A stretch of 37,826 nucleotides of DNA from Actinomycetes bacterium (GCA_021808785.1 JAKBAX010000004.1:17097-54922); one strand, 5' to 3'. Counted from the stretch's first letter, positions 17,700-26,321 are shown. The notes: generated from the sequence alone by a model not told the origin. Made by a program: numbers and translations.

Positions 17700-18215
17700 C
17701 CATCGCTTTTGGGAATGCTCCTTACGCCGGCTGCCAGCAGGATGTGCTCGGTCTCATCTTCTGGCATCGGCGGAACCCAGATCACCACGCCGTCGCGTCC
17801 GCGAGTGAGGAGCACCCGGTAGGTGTTGATCAGCAGCTGCCGTGGGTCGCTCTGCGGGTACCGTCGCCGCACCGGGGTGAGTTGCCACACCCCGTTTTTT
17901 CCCATGACATCGGGGCCCCGGCACAGGATCGGCAGATCCAGCTCGAGGCCCTCCGGGGCTGTCACCACCACCTGATCCCACTTGACGGCCATGCCTGGCG
18001 CTGCTCCGGTGAGCACGACGATCGGATAGGGGACCAGGTTGTGGGACGCCCGGTGAAAATCCGTCAGGTCGCGGGCGTAGACGAACGCCTGGTCGACGGC
18101 CGCCTGGTCTGGAAGGGATGAGGACTTGAACTCCAACACCACTATGGCCATGCCGGCCAGCACGACGACATCGGGCTGCCGGCCCCCTCAAAGGAGAGCC
18201 ATCCGTACCGCGGCT
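17700..18215 (-). pseudogene. DUF2075-like (Schlafen-type AAA) protein with the ATPase core deleted
   Basis: The N-terminal part, VVVLAGMAIVVLEFKSS followed by DQAFVYARDLTDFHRASHN and YPIVVLTGAAPG, looks like the nuclease-like N-terminus of DUF2075 family ATPases. It is followed almost at once by LLINTYRVLLTRGRDGVVIWVPP, which is the extreme C-terminus of such proteins. The Walker A/B core of some 350 residues is missing, so the two ends were joined by an in-frame deletion. The frame upstream is also broken: YGWLSFEGAG in another frame joins near a run of G at about 18190. Family recognition is by motif memory and is moderate. Confidence 0.55.
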
Positions 18216-18503
18216 GAGCGACATCACTGGCCGGACCCGCCGGATGTTGACGTCTTGGCGAAAGGTGGTGTGCGGCCCCGCACGGCCGCGGTGACTGGCG
18301 GTGTAACGCTTGTCGGTGACGTCGCTGACCAAGATGTCCAAGAAATCGCTGGTGTCGGTCTCGGCCAGGACTGCGAGCAGTCGATCCCAAGCGACCGGAC
18401 GGCCCGCAGGACCACGCCGGTCAATAAGCTGGCCCGATCGGCATCGAAGAGCCGGTCCAGCCACCGGGTCTCTTCGTGCCGCGTTTAAACCGGTCTCGAC
18501 AGG

Positions 18504-18515
18504 TAGAATAACGAT
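18504..18515 (+). promoter_or_regulatory. -10 box of a leaderless promoter for the AbiE-type operon
   Basis: TAGAAT at 18504-18509 ends six bases before the ATG at 18516, so transcription should begin on or next to the start codon. There is no Shine-Dalgarno. This fits leaderless expression, common in Actinomycetota. Confidence 0.6.
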
Positions 18516-19226
18516 ATGGACAGCTACTCGATCCCGGCTGCGGCTAAGGCTCTGGGGACGAGCGCCCCTAGGGTATATCGCGCAGTCGAGCGGCTCGGAT
18601 TCGAACCCTCCGTCGGGCAGCGCGGCATGTACCTCACGGCCGCCCAGTTGGAGATTTTGAGGGAGGCGCTCGGTGACGCGAAGCCGGCTGGCAACCTGAG
18701 CCGTGAGACCGTGAAGGTCCTCGCCGCCCTTGCGTCTAAGCCTCGCGGTGTGCGCTCCAAGCGGGCAGTGGCAAGAGCCGCAGGCGTGAGTCCCACAACA
18801 GTCGGGAAGGTGCTCGACGTCCTCGAGAGGAATGACGTGGTACGAGTCGAGCAAAGAGTTCTTCCGGAAGGCGCGGCGCGCGAGGTCAACGTGCTTGCGC
18901 TCAATTCGGCGAGTCCCGTCTGGAGAGCTGTCGCGCCCGATGTCCGAAGGGTCCACCTGCACCCAGAGCCCCAAAGCAATAGCGACCCGAAGACCGTCCC
19001 TGTGCGGCTTCGCCACCACTTCTGGAACTCCGACGTTGCCAGCCTTCGACTGCCAGAGAATGCCGACTACGTGGCCTCCCGCCTATTGAGGACTAACGAT
19101 CCCGATGCGATCGTCTGGGCAGCCGAGCACCTGCCCGCCACGGCGATCCGCAAGGCGTGCACCATCCGTGGCATGGACGAAGCCCAAAAGACACTGATTA
19201 TGAACCTGGTTGCTAGCCGTGAATAG
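18516..19226 (+). CDS. Two-HTH regulatory protein, likely partner of the AbiEii-type toxin
   Basis: A 236-residue protein with an N-terminal MerR/excisionase-like helix-turn-helix (SIPAAAKALGTSAPRVYRAVERLGF, residues 4-28 or so). A second winged helix follows at about 63-120 (SKRAVARAAGVSPTTVGKVLDVLERNDVVR). The C-terminal ~100 residues have no motif I recognise and include VRLRHHFWNSDVASLRLPENADYVASRLL. It sits 93 bp upstream of the nucleotidyltransferase toxin on the same strand, the usual place of the AbiEi antitoxin. It is not a textbook AbiEi, so the antitoxin role is inferred from position and DNA-binding architecture. Confidence 0.75.
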   Translation: MDSYSIPAAAKALGTSAPRVYRAVERLGFEPSVGQRGMYLTAAQLEILREALGDAKPAGNLSRETVKVLAALASKPRGVRSKRAVARAAGVSPTTVGKVLDVLERNDVVRVEQRVLPEGAAREVNVLALNSASPVWRAVAPDVRRVHLHPEPQSNSDPKTVPVRLRHHFWNSDVASLRLPENADYVASRLLRTNDPDAIVWAAEHLPATAIRKACTIRGMDEAQKTLIMNLVASRE

Positions 19227-19319
19227 TTGCCCCCGTTGAGCGGCCCAACGGCTGAGATAGGTGGGCAACTCACGAGGGAGCCGATGACCGACGCGGGCCT
19301 TCCCAAGTTGGAGCAATAG

Positions 19320-19976
19320 ATGGAATGGCCCGAGGACTTGGTGCCAATCCTGCGTTACCTGCCCGGCGACACCGCCAGCGCATGGGTGAAGCTCGCCCCG
19401 GTAGTGCCGGCAAGCGCATACTTGATCGGCGGCACGGCGCTGACGGTCCACTTGCGCCACCGCGTGAGTCGCGACCTCGATTTCGCCTTGGCCCAGCATG
19501 AGGACATCCCCGCTGCACGGGAGCGCATCGAAGTGGTCGGCTTACTTGCCGTCATAGAACAAGACGAAGGAACACTCAACGCCCTCTTCGAGAGGACGAG
19601 GATCCAGTTCCTGGACACTTCAACGCAACAACTACTTGTCGAGCCAACGCTGATAGCAGGTATCAAGGTTGCTGGGGTCGAGGACATCGCCGCCATGAAG
19701 ATGAAGGTCATCCTGGATCGGGGGGCAATGCGCGACTACTTCGACCTGATGGAATTGGACCACCGCCGGGTCATTCCCGCCGAGGACGCCCTCCGGCTCA
19801 TGTTGGAGAGATATCAGCCGCAGAGCCCCGATGAGACCTTGATGGCTGTCGTGCGGTCCCTCGGATACCTCGACGACGTCGAGCCTGACCCCGCCCTCCC
19901 GATATCAGGCGAGGAGATTGCTCGCTACTGGTCCAAGCGGCAGCCTCAGGTGGTGCGCAACCTCGCTCGCTGGTAA
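19320..19976 (+). CDS. AbiEii/AbiGii-type nucleotidyltransferase toxin
   Basis: A 218-residue protein of the AbiEii family (DNA polymerase beta-like nucleotidyltransferase). The active-site motif is AYLIGGTALTVHLRHRVSRDLDFAL, with the GG and the DxD acids, at about residues 35-60. Later motifs are VEDIAAMKMKVILDRGAMRDYFDL, where the Lys and the KDYFDL-like segment are conserved in the family. Such toxins modify tRNA or other targets and stop phage growth or stabilise plasmids. The ATG at 19320 has GGAGC about 6 nt upstream. It is the second gene of the pair beginning at 18516. Confidence 0.87.
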   Translation: MEWPEDLVPILRYLPGDTASAWVKLAPVVPASAYLIGGTALTVHLRHRVSRDLDFALAQHEDIPAARERIEVVGLLAVIEQDEGTLNALFERTRIQFLDTSTQQLLVEPTLIAGIKVAGVEDIAAMKMKVILDRGAMRDYFDLMELDHRRVIPAEDALRLMLERYQPQSPDETLMAVVRSLGYLDDVEPDPALPISGEEIARYWSKRQPQVVRNLARW

Positions 19977-20251
19977 GGATCATATCGACTGCCGGTCCTA
20001 CACACACAATGAGGTCGGCGCGTCCTGACCGTGTCACGGCGCGGTCGACGTTGTATGCGAAAGCTCGCATAACAATCTGGGCAGCGGGGTCCCTGCCTCG
20101 GAACCACCCGGCTGGCTGGCCGGAGCGAACTCTCGGCCGGTCCGCAACCAGACGACTGCGAAGGCGTAGCCCGAGATCTGGCCGACTCCGACCAGGCCTT
20201 TGGCCTCACCGAGAGGTGCCCCGATGACCAGTCCTTCAGCGACGCAGTCGA

Positions 20252-20824
20252 TCAGACACGAGATCCGCCTGCCAGCAAAACTCCCCCCCTCGAGCGCTCG
20301 AGGCAAGCGGGCACCCCCGAGTCCCGGCAAACCTCCAGATACGCCAGAGCGTCGAGATGCCACGAACCCTTGTCGAAGTCGCAAGCAAGGAAGCAGCATC
20401 GGTCACCGTCGATCAGCGGGTACACCCCGGCGGTGATCCGGCCCGAGAGATGATCTGCCACCACCGAGTCGTCGAGGGTCGTGTAGCGGCGGGGCGTCCG
20501 GGACCACTGCCCGTCGAGCGTCGCCGGCGACCACCCCGACTTACCCGTGGTGGCGTTCTCCCAGCGTTGCGCGAACACATCAGTGCGTCCGGAGAATAGC
20601 GACCGGAACAGGGCGATCTTCTCGGTCGGCCCTGAAGCGCTGTTGACCCGGGGGAGCGAGTCATCGTGAACCTGGAACAGCATCGGAGCCCGCTGGGACC
20701 GGTGAGCCGACACGGACACCGACTCGGTTCGGGCCGAGCGAAGACGCTCGTTCTCCTCCATGAGGCGTCGGATCTCGTCTCTGGCCGCAGCCAGTTCGAT
20801 CCGAAGTCGGTCATTCTCGCTCAT
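20252..20824 (-). pseudogene. TOTE conflict-system primase, N-terminal fragment
   Basis: The frame starts with a coiled coil (RLRIELAAARDEIRRLMEENERLR). It then matches the archaeo-eukaryotic primase domain of TOTE systems: KIALFRSLFSGRTDVFAQRWEN, GKSGWSP, VVADHLSGRITAGVYPL, CCFLACDFDKGSWHLDALAYL and ACLERSRGG. The DFD acids of the primase site are present. It stops soon after ERSRGG, where relatives continue with a His motif and then helicase domains, so over 500 residues are missing. The break falls at a run of G/C. I find no helicase remnant downstream. Only about 175 genuine residues remain. Confidence 0.75.
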
Positions 20825-20904
20825 AGGTTCACTACTGACGGCACTGATTGTTTCGGACCCGACCTCGGACCTCGTGAACGCAGGGGTCCAGGTGCTGTCT
20901 CCGA

Positions 20905-21276
20905 TCAGGCGGAGGCACGACGGGACGGGGGCTCCAAGGCGACCTCGACCTCGTGCCCGTCGCCGAAGTCGACGATCAGTCGGACCCTGCCGTGCAAGGC
21001 CCGCATGTAGGAGTAGAAGGTCGACAGCAGCATGTCATCCTGATGCTCCAGTTTGGTGATGGCAGCCTGTGAGACACCCATGCTGCGGGCCAGCTCGACC
21101 TGGGTCAGGTTGAAGGCCTTGCGGACTGCGGCCAGGTTCATGGCATAGGCCCGCTCTGCGTCGGCGCGCTCGGCACGGTAACCGGCGACAGCCTCAGCGA
21201 TCTCCCGATCTGCCAGGATATCGTCGACCTCGTCGGTGATGTCGGTGAACTGTTCTGTAGGGTTGTCACTGGTCAT
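20905..21276 (-). CDS. XRE-family antitoxin (HigA-like)
   Basis: A 123-residue protein with a helix-turn-helix at about 53-85: VRKAFNLTQVELARSMGVSQAAITKLEH. The following segment STFYSYMRALHGRVRLIVDFGDG is common in XRE antitoxins that pair with HigB/RelE toxins. The ATG at 21276 overlaps the toxin stop codon by 4 bp (toxin first, antitoxin second), the HigBA order. It should neutralise the toxin and repress the shared promoter. Confidence 0.85.
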   Translation of the reverse strand: MTSDNPTEQFTDITDEVDDILADREIAEAVAGYRAERADAERAYAMNLAAVRKAFNLTQVELARSMGVSQAAITKLEHQDDMLLSTFYSYMRALHGRVRLIVDFGDGHEVEVALEPPSRRASA

Positions 21277-21692
21277 CGCTGCTCATCTTCCTCGTTGTCG
21301 TCTTCTTGCTCACTGGCGCCGGTGACGGCCTGCTGGCGGATCCACTGATCCACGGCGGCTTCGGCTCTCGGTGTGGCCGAGTCGTACCTGAGGTCCTGGA
21401 TCATCTTCTTGTCACCGGCGACCAAAGCGATGACGACACTCTCGGTCTGATCGTCGGGGAACCAACAGAGGATCCGAACCGCTACGGCAGCATCGAAGGG
21501 GTGGGCGACCCTCCAGATGTCGTGACGGCGTGCCTGGCGAACTCTCTTGAATGTGGCTGACTCTTCGCTGGGCGGGGCTGGAAGCTCCCGTAGGGCACCC
21601 AGCAGATCAGCGGTGCGAGCAAGCGACACCCCGCCCTCACCTCTCACATGAGCGAACCAGGTACGGAACTCACGACTCCCCTGGATCCTCAC
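21273..21692 (-). CDS. HigB/RelE-like toxin
   Basis: A 139-residue protein. The core reads REFRTWFAHVRGEGG, ATFKRVRQARRHDIWRVAHPF, VAVRILCWFPDDQTESVVIALVAGDKK, the arrangement of basic, aromatic and beta strands seen in HigB/RelE mRNA interferases. The acidic C-terminal tail (SEQEDDNEEDEQR) is unusual. I place the start at GTG 21692, since a TATACT box ends seven bases before it; a longer reading to 21800 would run across that promoter. It forms an operon with the XRE gene. Confidence 0.75.
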   Translation of the reverse strand: MRIQGSREFRTWFAHVRGEGGVSLARTADLLGALRELPAPPSEESATFKRVRQARRHDIWRVAHPFDAAVAVRILCWFPDDQTESVVIALVAGDKKMIQDLRYDSATPRAEAAVDQWIRQQAVTGASEQEDDNEEDEQR

Positions 21693-21723
21693 CCCACCCA
21701 GTATAACTCGGAAGTTGTACAAC
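21693..21723 (-). promoter_or_regulatory. Leaderless promoter and operator of the HigBA-type pair
   Basis: On the minus strand TATACT (21705-21700) lies seven bases before the GTG at 21692. GTTGTACAAC, a perfect 10-bp palindrome, lies just upstream at 21714-21723, a good place for autorepression by the XRE protein. Confidence 0.55.
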
Positions 21724-21914
21724 CTACAAGAGATATTGTGGTTGTTCGCTGGCCAGGCTGGCGACACTGACCATTCGGCTGCACCACACCTGCACCACAC
21801 GAAGGGGCAGAGCCGGGTCCGGGACGGTCATCAAAGGTCAACCAGAAATGGCTTCTGAGCAGCACTTTCGTCCATCGTCCCAGCCCAGTGGCCTGGGCTG
21901 CGCACATCTCATAG

Positions 21915-21951
21915 TGCTGAGGTCGGTGGTTCGATTCCACCTAGCCCCACC
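21915..21951 (+). repeat. tRNA-Ile 3' fragment, attachment site copy B
   Basis: TGCTGAGGTCGG through GGTTCGATTCC to TAGCCCCACC, 37 bases identical to copy A. Upstream the match fades (CTCATAG instead of CTGATAA), so this copy begins after the anticodon. No 5' tRNA half is present. It lies directly downstream of the HigBA and TOTE block. Confidence 0.78.
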
Positions 21952-21955
21952 CCTG

Positions 21956-21994
21956 ACCAGGACTTTTGCACCGGCTCGGTGCGGGAGTCCTGGT
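21956..21994. terminator. Two-tier hairpin after attachment copy B
   Basis: ACCAGGACT (21956-21964) pairs with AGTCCTGGT (21986-21994), and inside it GCACCG (21968-21973) pairs with CGGTGC (21977-21982). Both stems are perfect. There is no T tract. It could be the native tRNA terminator or a recombination-related structure. Confidence 0.45.
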
Positions 21995-22005
21995 CTTGCA
22001 CCACA

Positions 22006-22330
22006 CCCCACCACAAGAAATTCGGATCCGGTGCTGACGTGGTCGGCTGGACCATGAGTTCAGCATCGTGACGACCGGTGGAAGCTCGATGGCTGGTGAG
22101 GTTGGACAGGGAGGCTGCGCTCACGTGGCGAGTCGCTGCCCGGGCCGAGGGTGAGCGCCGAGTTCGGAGGTCCCGACTGGGGTGGAGGCGGCATGAGGGA
22201 TGATGCGCCGCAGCGATCTCAACAGCGACGGGGGGATACCTTGGCGAGTTCGACTTTGTTGCCGGCCCGCAGGCGTAGAGCCGCCGCCGGGATAGCAGGC
22301 GCACCGGGCATCTTCGGGTATCTGTCCTGG
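22006..22330. other. Stretch without a recognisable gene
   Basis: Between the hairpin region and the end of the broken esterase I see no start, motif or repeat that supports a gene. Possible short frames have no recognisable content. Confidence 0.4.
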
Positions 22331-23385
22331 TCAGCGGTGAGACGGTGTGTCGCTGAGCGTGTTTGTTTTGAGAAAGGTCCAGCCGTCCGCCGTTGCGTTG
22401 ACCGTCGTGGTCGTGGCACCGAGCGGGCGGAGCAGAGCTGCGACCGGGGAGTCTGGCCAGGTGTGGCCGCCTCCGTTGATCTCGAAGAACCGCATCGTGG
22501 TGGAATCCCGGCAGCGTGAGTAATCGAATCGGACCACGTCTGCGCCGATGTGGACGGGCACAGGGGGGGTCCGGCAGCCGTAGTCGGTGGCGAAGTCGGC
22601 GAACTGGGCGGGGATGACGTTGTCGAAGAACCCGGCTATGCCTGGCCAGCTGCTGGTGGCGAGGTTCGACTTTCCTCCTCCGTCGTAAGGGATCGTCGAG
22701 TCGGGGGTGCCTTGGTAGGCGTACATCGGGACGGGTCGGGACGGGTGGCATCCGGCGGGGTGGTACACCCCGGCGACCATCACCACGGCGGCGATGCGGT
22801 TAGCTCTCTCGCAGACCAGCCGGGCGGTGAACAGCGCGCCGTTCGAGTAGCCGGTCGAGTAGATCCGCTGTGGATCGGCGCACCAGTGGGCTACGAGGGT
22901 GTCGATGAGCGTGTCGGCGAAGGTCAGATCATCGCGAGCCGGGTCGTAGCTGCTGGTGAGCTACCAGGAATTCTGGTGGACCGGGCCGGTCGACGCCCCC
23001 GTCGGGTGCACCACGATGAATCCCTGCGATTGGGCGAGCGTCTCGTAGCCGGTGATGGCCGCCTCCTGGGCGCCGGTGAGTCCCAGGCCGGGCCAGTCGA
23101 GGACGGTCGGAAGGGTGGCGGTCGATCTGTCATGGGCGGCCCGGGCACGAAGATGCGGACCGGGTGGACGGCTCCTCCGCCGCTCAGCATGATGTTCGTC
23201 ACGCCCAGCGGGGCGGCGCAGGGACGGCCGGTGACCGTGGACGAGGCGGTCGGCCGGGATCCGGTGGTCGAGGGGAGACTTCCGCAGGCGGAGACGAATC
23301 CAGTGACCAGGGCCAGGATCACAACACGGAGCGGCGAGGGGCGACGACGTCGCCGGGTATCGCGTCGGGGGCTGGGTCCGGACAT
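22331..23385 (-). pseudogene. Secreted PHB depolymerase-type esterase lipoprotein, broken
   Basis: The ATG at 23385 has AAGGAG 11 nt upstream and is followed by a basic stretch, a hydrophobic segment and a lipobox (VTGFVSAC), so the product would be a lipoprotein. The family features are all there across frames: GYSNGA (nucleophile Ser, near 22840), GTPDSTIPY (acid), INGGGHTWP (His) of the esterase/PHB-depolymerase group. The frame shifts near 23137 (FVPGP to AHDRSTATLPTVLDWPGLG), and an in-frame TAG stands at 22961-22963 where a Gln codon (CAG) would fit. Two lesions of different type make true decay likely. Confidence 0.75.
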
Positions 23386-23418
23386 TCCGGCCTGGTATCT
23401 CCTTGGCATCCGGTCAGT

Positions 23419-24045
23419 TCATCCCGGGGTGGGAATGTCCCGGTCGGGGGCGATCCCTTCGACGAACATCGCCACCGCAGAGGGGAGCGACGGTCCCTCG
23501 CTGGTCGGGTTGGCCGCCAGACCGAACATGGTTGCCAGGAGGACATGGGCGCAGTGGCGGGCTGGGATGTCGGTTCGGACTCTCCCGAGCGTCTGCTCGG
23601 CTGCCAGGTACTGGGCGAGCTGAGTCGGAACCCCGGGCAGGTCCGCTTTCGAGTCCATGAGTTGCCGGCGCTGCGCGGCCAACTCCGGATCGGTCAGGAA
23701 GGCCAGTTCGAATGGCAGCAGCACCTCCTGCAGGAGGGCCAGGGTCGTCATCACCTCGACCAGGTTGCCGGCGACCGTGCAGGTTCCGGCCCGCCCGGGC
23801 AGGTCGCCCAGGGCCTCCAGCACCGGCACCGTTTCACGTTCCACCACCGCAGCCAGGAGCGCCGCCTTGTTCGGGTAGTGACGGAAGATGGTGCCCACGG
23901 CGACTCCGGCCTCGGCCGCGATAGCCCGGATGTTGGCCCCGGCATAACCCGCCCGGTGCACTACCGTCGCAGCCGCGTCGAGAAGCGCACCCCTGGTCTC
24001 GCGGCCCTGCTGGACCATCTTGGGCTGGCCGCCGCGGGGGCTCAT
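23419..24045 (-). CDS. TetR family regulator of the ABC exporter operon
   Basis: A 208-residue protein with an N-terminal HTH: DAAATVVHRAGYAGANIRAIAAEAGVAVGTIFRHYPNK is the TetR fold with its Y/F turn. The C-terminal domain has the AetR/SACE-type helical profile without recognisable ligand residues. Its ATG at 24045 overlaps the permease stop by 4 bp, so it is the last gene of the ATPase-permease-regulator operon and probably represses it. Confidence 0.88.
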   Translation of the reverse strand: MSPRGGQPKMVQQGRETRGALLDAAATVVHRAGYAGANIRAIAAEAGVAVGTIFRHYPNKAALLAAVVERETVPVLEALGDLPGRAGTCTVAGNLVEVMTTLALLQEVLLPFELAFLTDPELAAQRRQLMDSKADLPGVPTQLAQYLAAEQTLGRVRTDIPARHCAHVLLATMFGLAANPTSEGPSLPSAVAMFVEGIAPDRDIPTPG

Positions 24046-24839
24046 TCGGTGATCTCACGACGTCGGAAGACCTGCCAGGAGACGACCCAGCAGACTGCGG
24101 CGTAGAGCGCTCCGAGAAGAAGTGCCCGGTGGTAGGGCTGGCCGGCCGAACCGCTGCCGGCCAGCGAGGAGAGTGTCGTCCCCGGCAGCCACCTGCCGAC
24201 CGACTTCACGGCGGTCTTGACCACTCCTTCGACCAGGAGTACCCAGCCCACGCCGATCGAGATGGCGGCGGATGAGGAAAGGGTCACCACCGCAAGTACC
24301 AGACCGATGAGCCCCCAGACCACAGTCGCCAAGTAGAGGTTCAACCATCCGGCGGCGATTGTCCCTGCAGCACCTGACTTCCATGCTGCGGTCGAGATCC
24401 CGGCGGCATGAGCGGCGGCCGGAGCGACCGCCGTGTCGACCATCACGGCGACCGCGCAGGCCGCGGCAGTGAGAATGGCAAGAGCCGCCACCTTGCCGGC
24501 TAGCAGCCTCGACCGGAGCGGCTGGGCGGCGACCAGGATGCGCACTAGGCCGGTGCTGTAGTCGGACGCAGTGGCCGTGGCCCAGATCGCCAGCGTGAGC
24601 ACACCGAACATGCTCGCCGCCGCGCTCAGGCCGGCGGTCAGGCCTCCTGCGGCCTGGAGGCGGCTGTAGGTGGGGAACGCGACCCCCGGACCGTTGGTCG
24701 GCGTCGAACGGTGGCGTGCGACGGTCGAAAACATGACGGTGTTGATCAGGGCGGCGAAGACCGCCGTCAGCACAGCCCATGTGGCCAGGAGACGGGGACG
24801 GCCCAGCCTGGTCCATTCGCTCAGGAACTCCGCCATCAC
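24042..24839 (-). CDS. ABC-2-type transporter permease
   Basis: A 265-residue membrane protein with about six hydrophobic segments, among them LLATWAVLTAVFAALINTVMF, a second near SAAASMFGVLTLAIWATA, then LAILTAAACAVAVMVDTAV, VWGLIGLVLAVVTLSSSAA and ALLLGALYAAVCWVVSWQVF. It is the membrane half of an ABC exporter, typically for a drug, lipid or peptide. It overlaps the ATPase gene upstream and the TetR gene downstream by 4 bp each, so translation is coupled. Confidence 0.84.
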   Translation of the reverse strand: MMAEFLSEWTRLGRPRLLATWAVLTAVFAALINTVMFSTVARHRSTPTNGPGVAFPTYSRLQAAGGLTAGLSAAASMFGVLTLAIWATATASDYSTGLVRILVAAQPLRSRLLAGKVAALAILTAAACAVAVMVDTAVAPAAAHAAGISTAAWKSGAAGTIAAGWLNLYLATVVWGLIGLVLAVVTLSSSAAISIGVGWVLLVEGVVKTAVKSVGRWLPGTTLSSLAGSGSAGQPYHRALLLGALYAAVCWVVSWQVFRRREITE

Positions 24840-25787
24840 GCCGCCCTCTCGCTGGCGGCGCGCCGCCGGGCCAGTTCCCCGTCGCCGGTCATGGCTAGGA
24901 AGATGTCTTCGAGGCTCTGCTGCTGAGGGACCAGGGTTGCCAAGGTCAAGCCGGCGCCGGCCGCGGCACGGTTGATGCGGGCCGCTTGCTCGGGCCCGGC
25001 GCCCACCCGGACGTGGTCACCGGCCCGCTCGACGGTCCATCCTGCCTCCTCCAGGATGTCGGCCAACCTCCCGAGGTCCGACGGGACCTCGGGGCTGGCT
25101 ACCACCGTCGTGCGGCCGCGGGCGAGCAGGTCCGATTTAGGGCCGCTGAAAAGGAGATCGCCGGAACGGATGACGACGAAGTAGTCGCAGACAGCTTCCA
25201 ACTCGCTCAGTTGGTGGGACGAAACTATGACCGTCCGCCCCTCCGAACCGAGCGCTCGCAGCAGGGAACGGATCTCCACGACGCCTGCCGGGTCCAGTCC
25301 GTTGGTCGGCTCATCGAGGATCAGTAGCTGCGGATCCGTGAGCATGGCCGCAGCTATACCGAGACGCTGCTTCATCCCGAACGAGTAACGCCTGACCGGC
25401 TCGTCCGCCCGGCCCTGCAATCCCACGATCCCGATGACCTCCTCCACTCGTTGCGCCCGAACGGACCGCAAGTGGGCAAGGCTGCACAAGTTGGCGTAGG
25501 CCGACAGGTCCGGGACGAACGCCGGGCTCTCAATCAGGGGCCCCGACCCTGCTCAGATAGCTGGCCGGCTCGCCGACGTCGCACCCGAAGACCCTCGCTG
25601 TCCCCTCGGAAGGGCGAAGCAGGCCGAGCAGTAAGCGGATCAGTGTCGACTTGCCCGAACCGTTCGGGCCCACCAGGCCGACGACCGCACCCAACGGCAC
25701 CTCCAGCGACAATGCGTTGAGAGCTGACTGCTCCCCGAACCGTTTAGTGAGTCTCTCCGCCTCGACCACGAGCACGGCGACCCCCAC
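24836..25787 (-). pseudogene. ABC exporter ATPase split by one extra base
   Basis: The N-terminal half (25787-25530) has Walker A GPNSGKST-type residues ([21 protein letters not shown]) and ends at a stop after RVGAPD. The C-terminal half (25489-24836 and the bases before it) has the signature YSFGMKQRLGIAAAM, Walker B LLILDEPTNGLDPAG and the switch His in VSSHQLSE. Joining the two needs one C removed from the CCCC run at about 25536, giving [16 protein letters not shown], which is standard ABC text. The operon would otherwise be complete, so this lesion should be checked as a sequence error. Confidence 0.85.
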
Positions 25788-25799
25788 ACATTGAACGGT

Positions 25800-25822
25800 T
25801 GATCACCCTGAACATCTGATCA
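25800..25822. promoter_or_regulatory. Paired TGATCA sites, candidate operator of the exporter operon
   Basis: TGATCA occurs at 25800-25805 and 25817-25822, 17 bp apart, within 40 bp upstream of the ABC operon and between it and a divergent gene. Each is a palindrome. The TetR encoded at the end of the operon is the likely binder; this is inference. Confidence 0.35.
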
Positions 25823-25904
25823 CACAACTGCGTGTCCGTCAAGAGTGTCAACGATCGCGTGTGCTACCTCGTTCCGGTTTCGATCACGATCACGGGCCCC
25901 TGAA

Positions 25905-26305
25905 ATGCCGCGGCGACGAGACGATTCGCTATGGCCGGTCGTCAGCTGGTTGGCCCACCGAGACCGAACCGCCGATGAAAGAGCCACGGTGGATATCGTG
26001 AGCAAGCTGATGTTGGCCGCCGCCGGGCCGCCGGGCCGCCGTGGGTGTGGGCCAACCTGGCCGCCTACCTAGACCCCCTACCGACCAGGCACAGATACCG
26101 GCCGGCGGGCGGATCGACACGGACCGCCCGCCATGCCGTCGCCCTGATCGCCGCCGGACAAACACCTCGCCAGGTAGCTGCCCTCCTCGGTGGATCCGTG
26201 ACGCAAGTCCATCGCGACCTGATCGCCGCCGCCCGCAGGCCCGGACGGGGACCACACAGACGGTTTCGTTCTCGTAGAAGAGATCCGTCACTTCGGCAAA
26301 TATGA
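25905..26305 (+). pseudogene. Small HTH protein with one frame break
   Basis: From ATG 25905 the frame reads DDSLWPVVSWLAHRDRTADER and VDIVSKLMLAAAGPP. It then continues, after restoring one base in a GGGCC run near 26030, as PPWVWANLAAYLDPLPTRHRYRP and a helix-turn-helix-like segment HAVALIAAGQTPRQVAALLGGSVTQVHRDLIAAARR. Codon use is gene-like throughout. I do not recognise the family. It directly precedes the Phd/RelE operon on the same strand and overlaps its promoter. Confidence 0.5.
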
Positions 26306-26321
26306 CTATAATCATGGTCAT
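26302..26321 (+). promoter_or_regulatory. Leaderless promoter with inverted repeat, Phd/RelE operon
   Basis: A perfect TATAAT lies at 26307-26312, seven bases before ATG 26320. It is embedded in an inverted repeat with arms ATGACTAT and ATGGTCAT (7 of 8 pairs), 26302-26321, suited to autorepression by the antitoxin. Confidence 0.6.

Larger units (their letters stand above)
21780..22005 (+). repeat. Arm-type repeats TGCACCACA around attachment copy B
   Basis: TGCACCACA occurs at 21780-21788 and 21791-21799 (11-bp period), left of the tRNA fragment, and again at 21997-22005 on its right. The same pair, with the same spacing, lies at 26964-26983 left of copy C. These are probably binding sites of an integrase different from the one that uses GGTCAGT. 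Confidence 0.5.

Noticed and set aside
17754-19019. 421-codon minus-strand frame
   Set aside because: It covers the AbiE-type regulator on the other strand and the DUF2075 remnant in another frame. Its Arg/Pro/Gly-rich text has no domain.
20288-20303. Perfect palindrome CCTCGAGCGCTCGAGG
   Set aside because: It lies inside the codons for LERSR of the TOTE fragment and is explained by that coding text; no promoter nearby.
22550-23623. 357-codon plus-strand frame
   Set aside because: It is antisense to the broken esterase, which has GYSNG, acid and His motifs on the minus strand.
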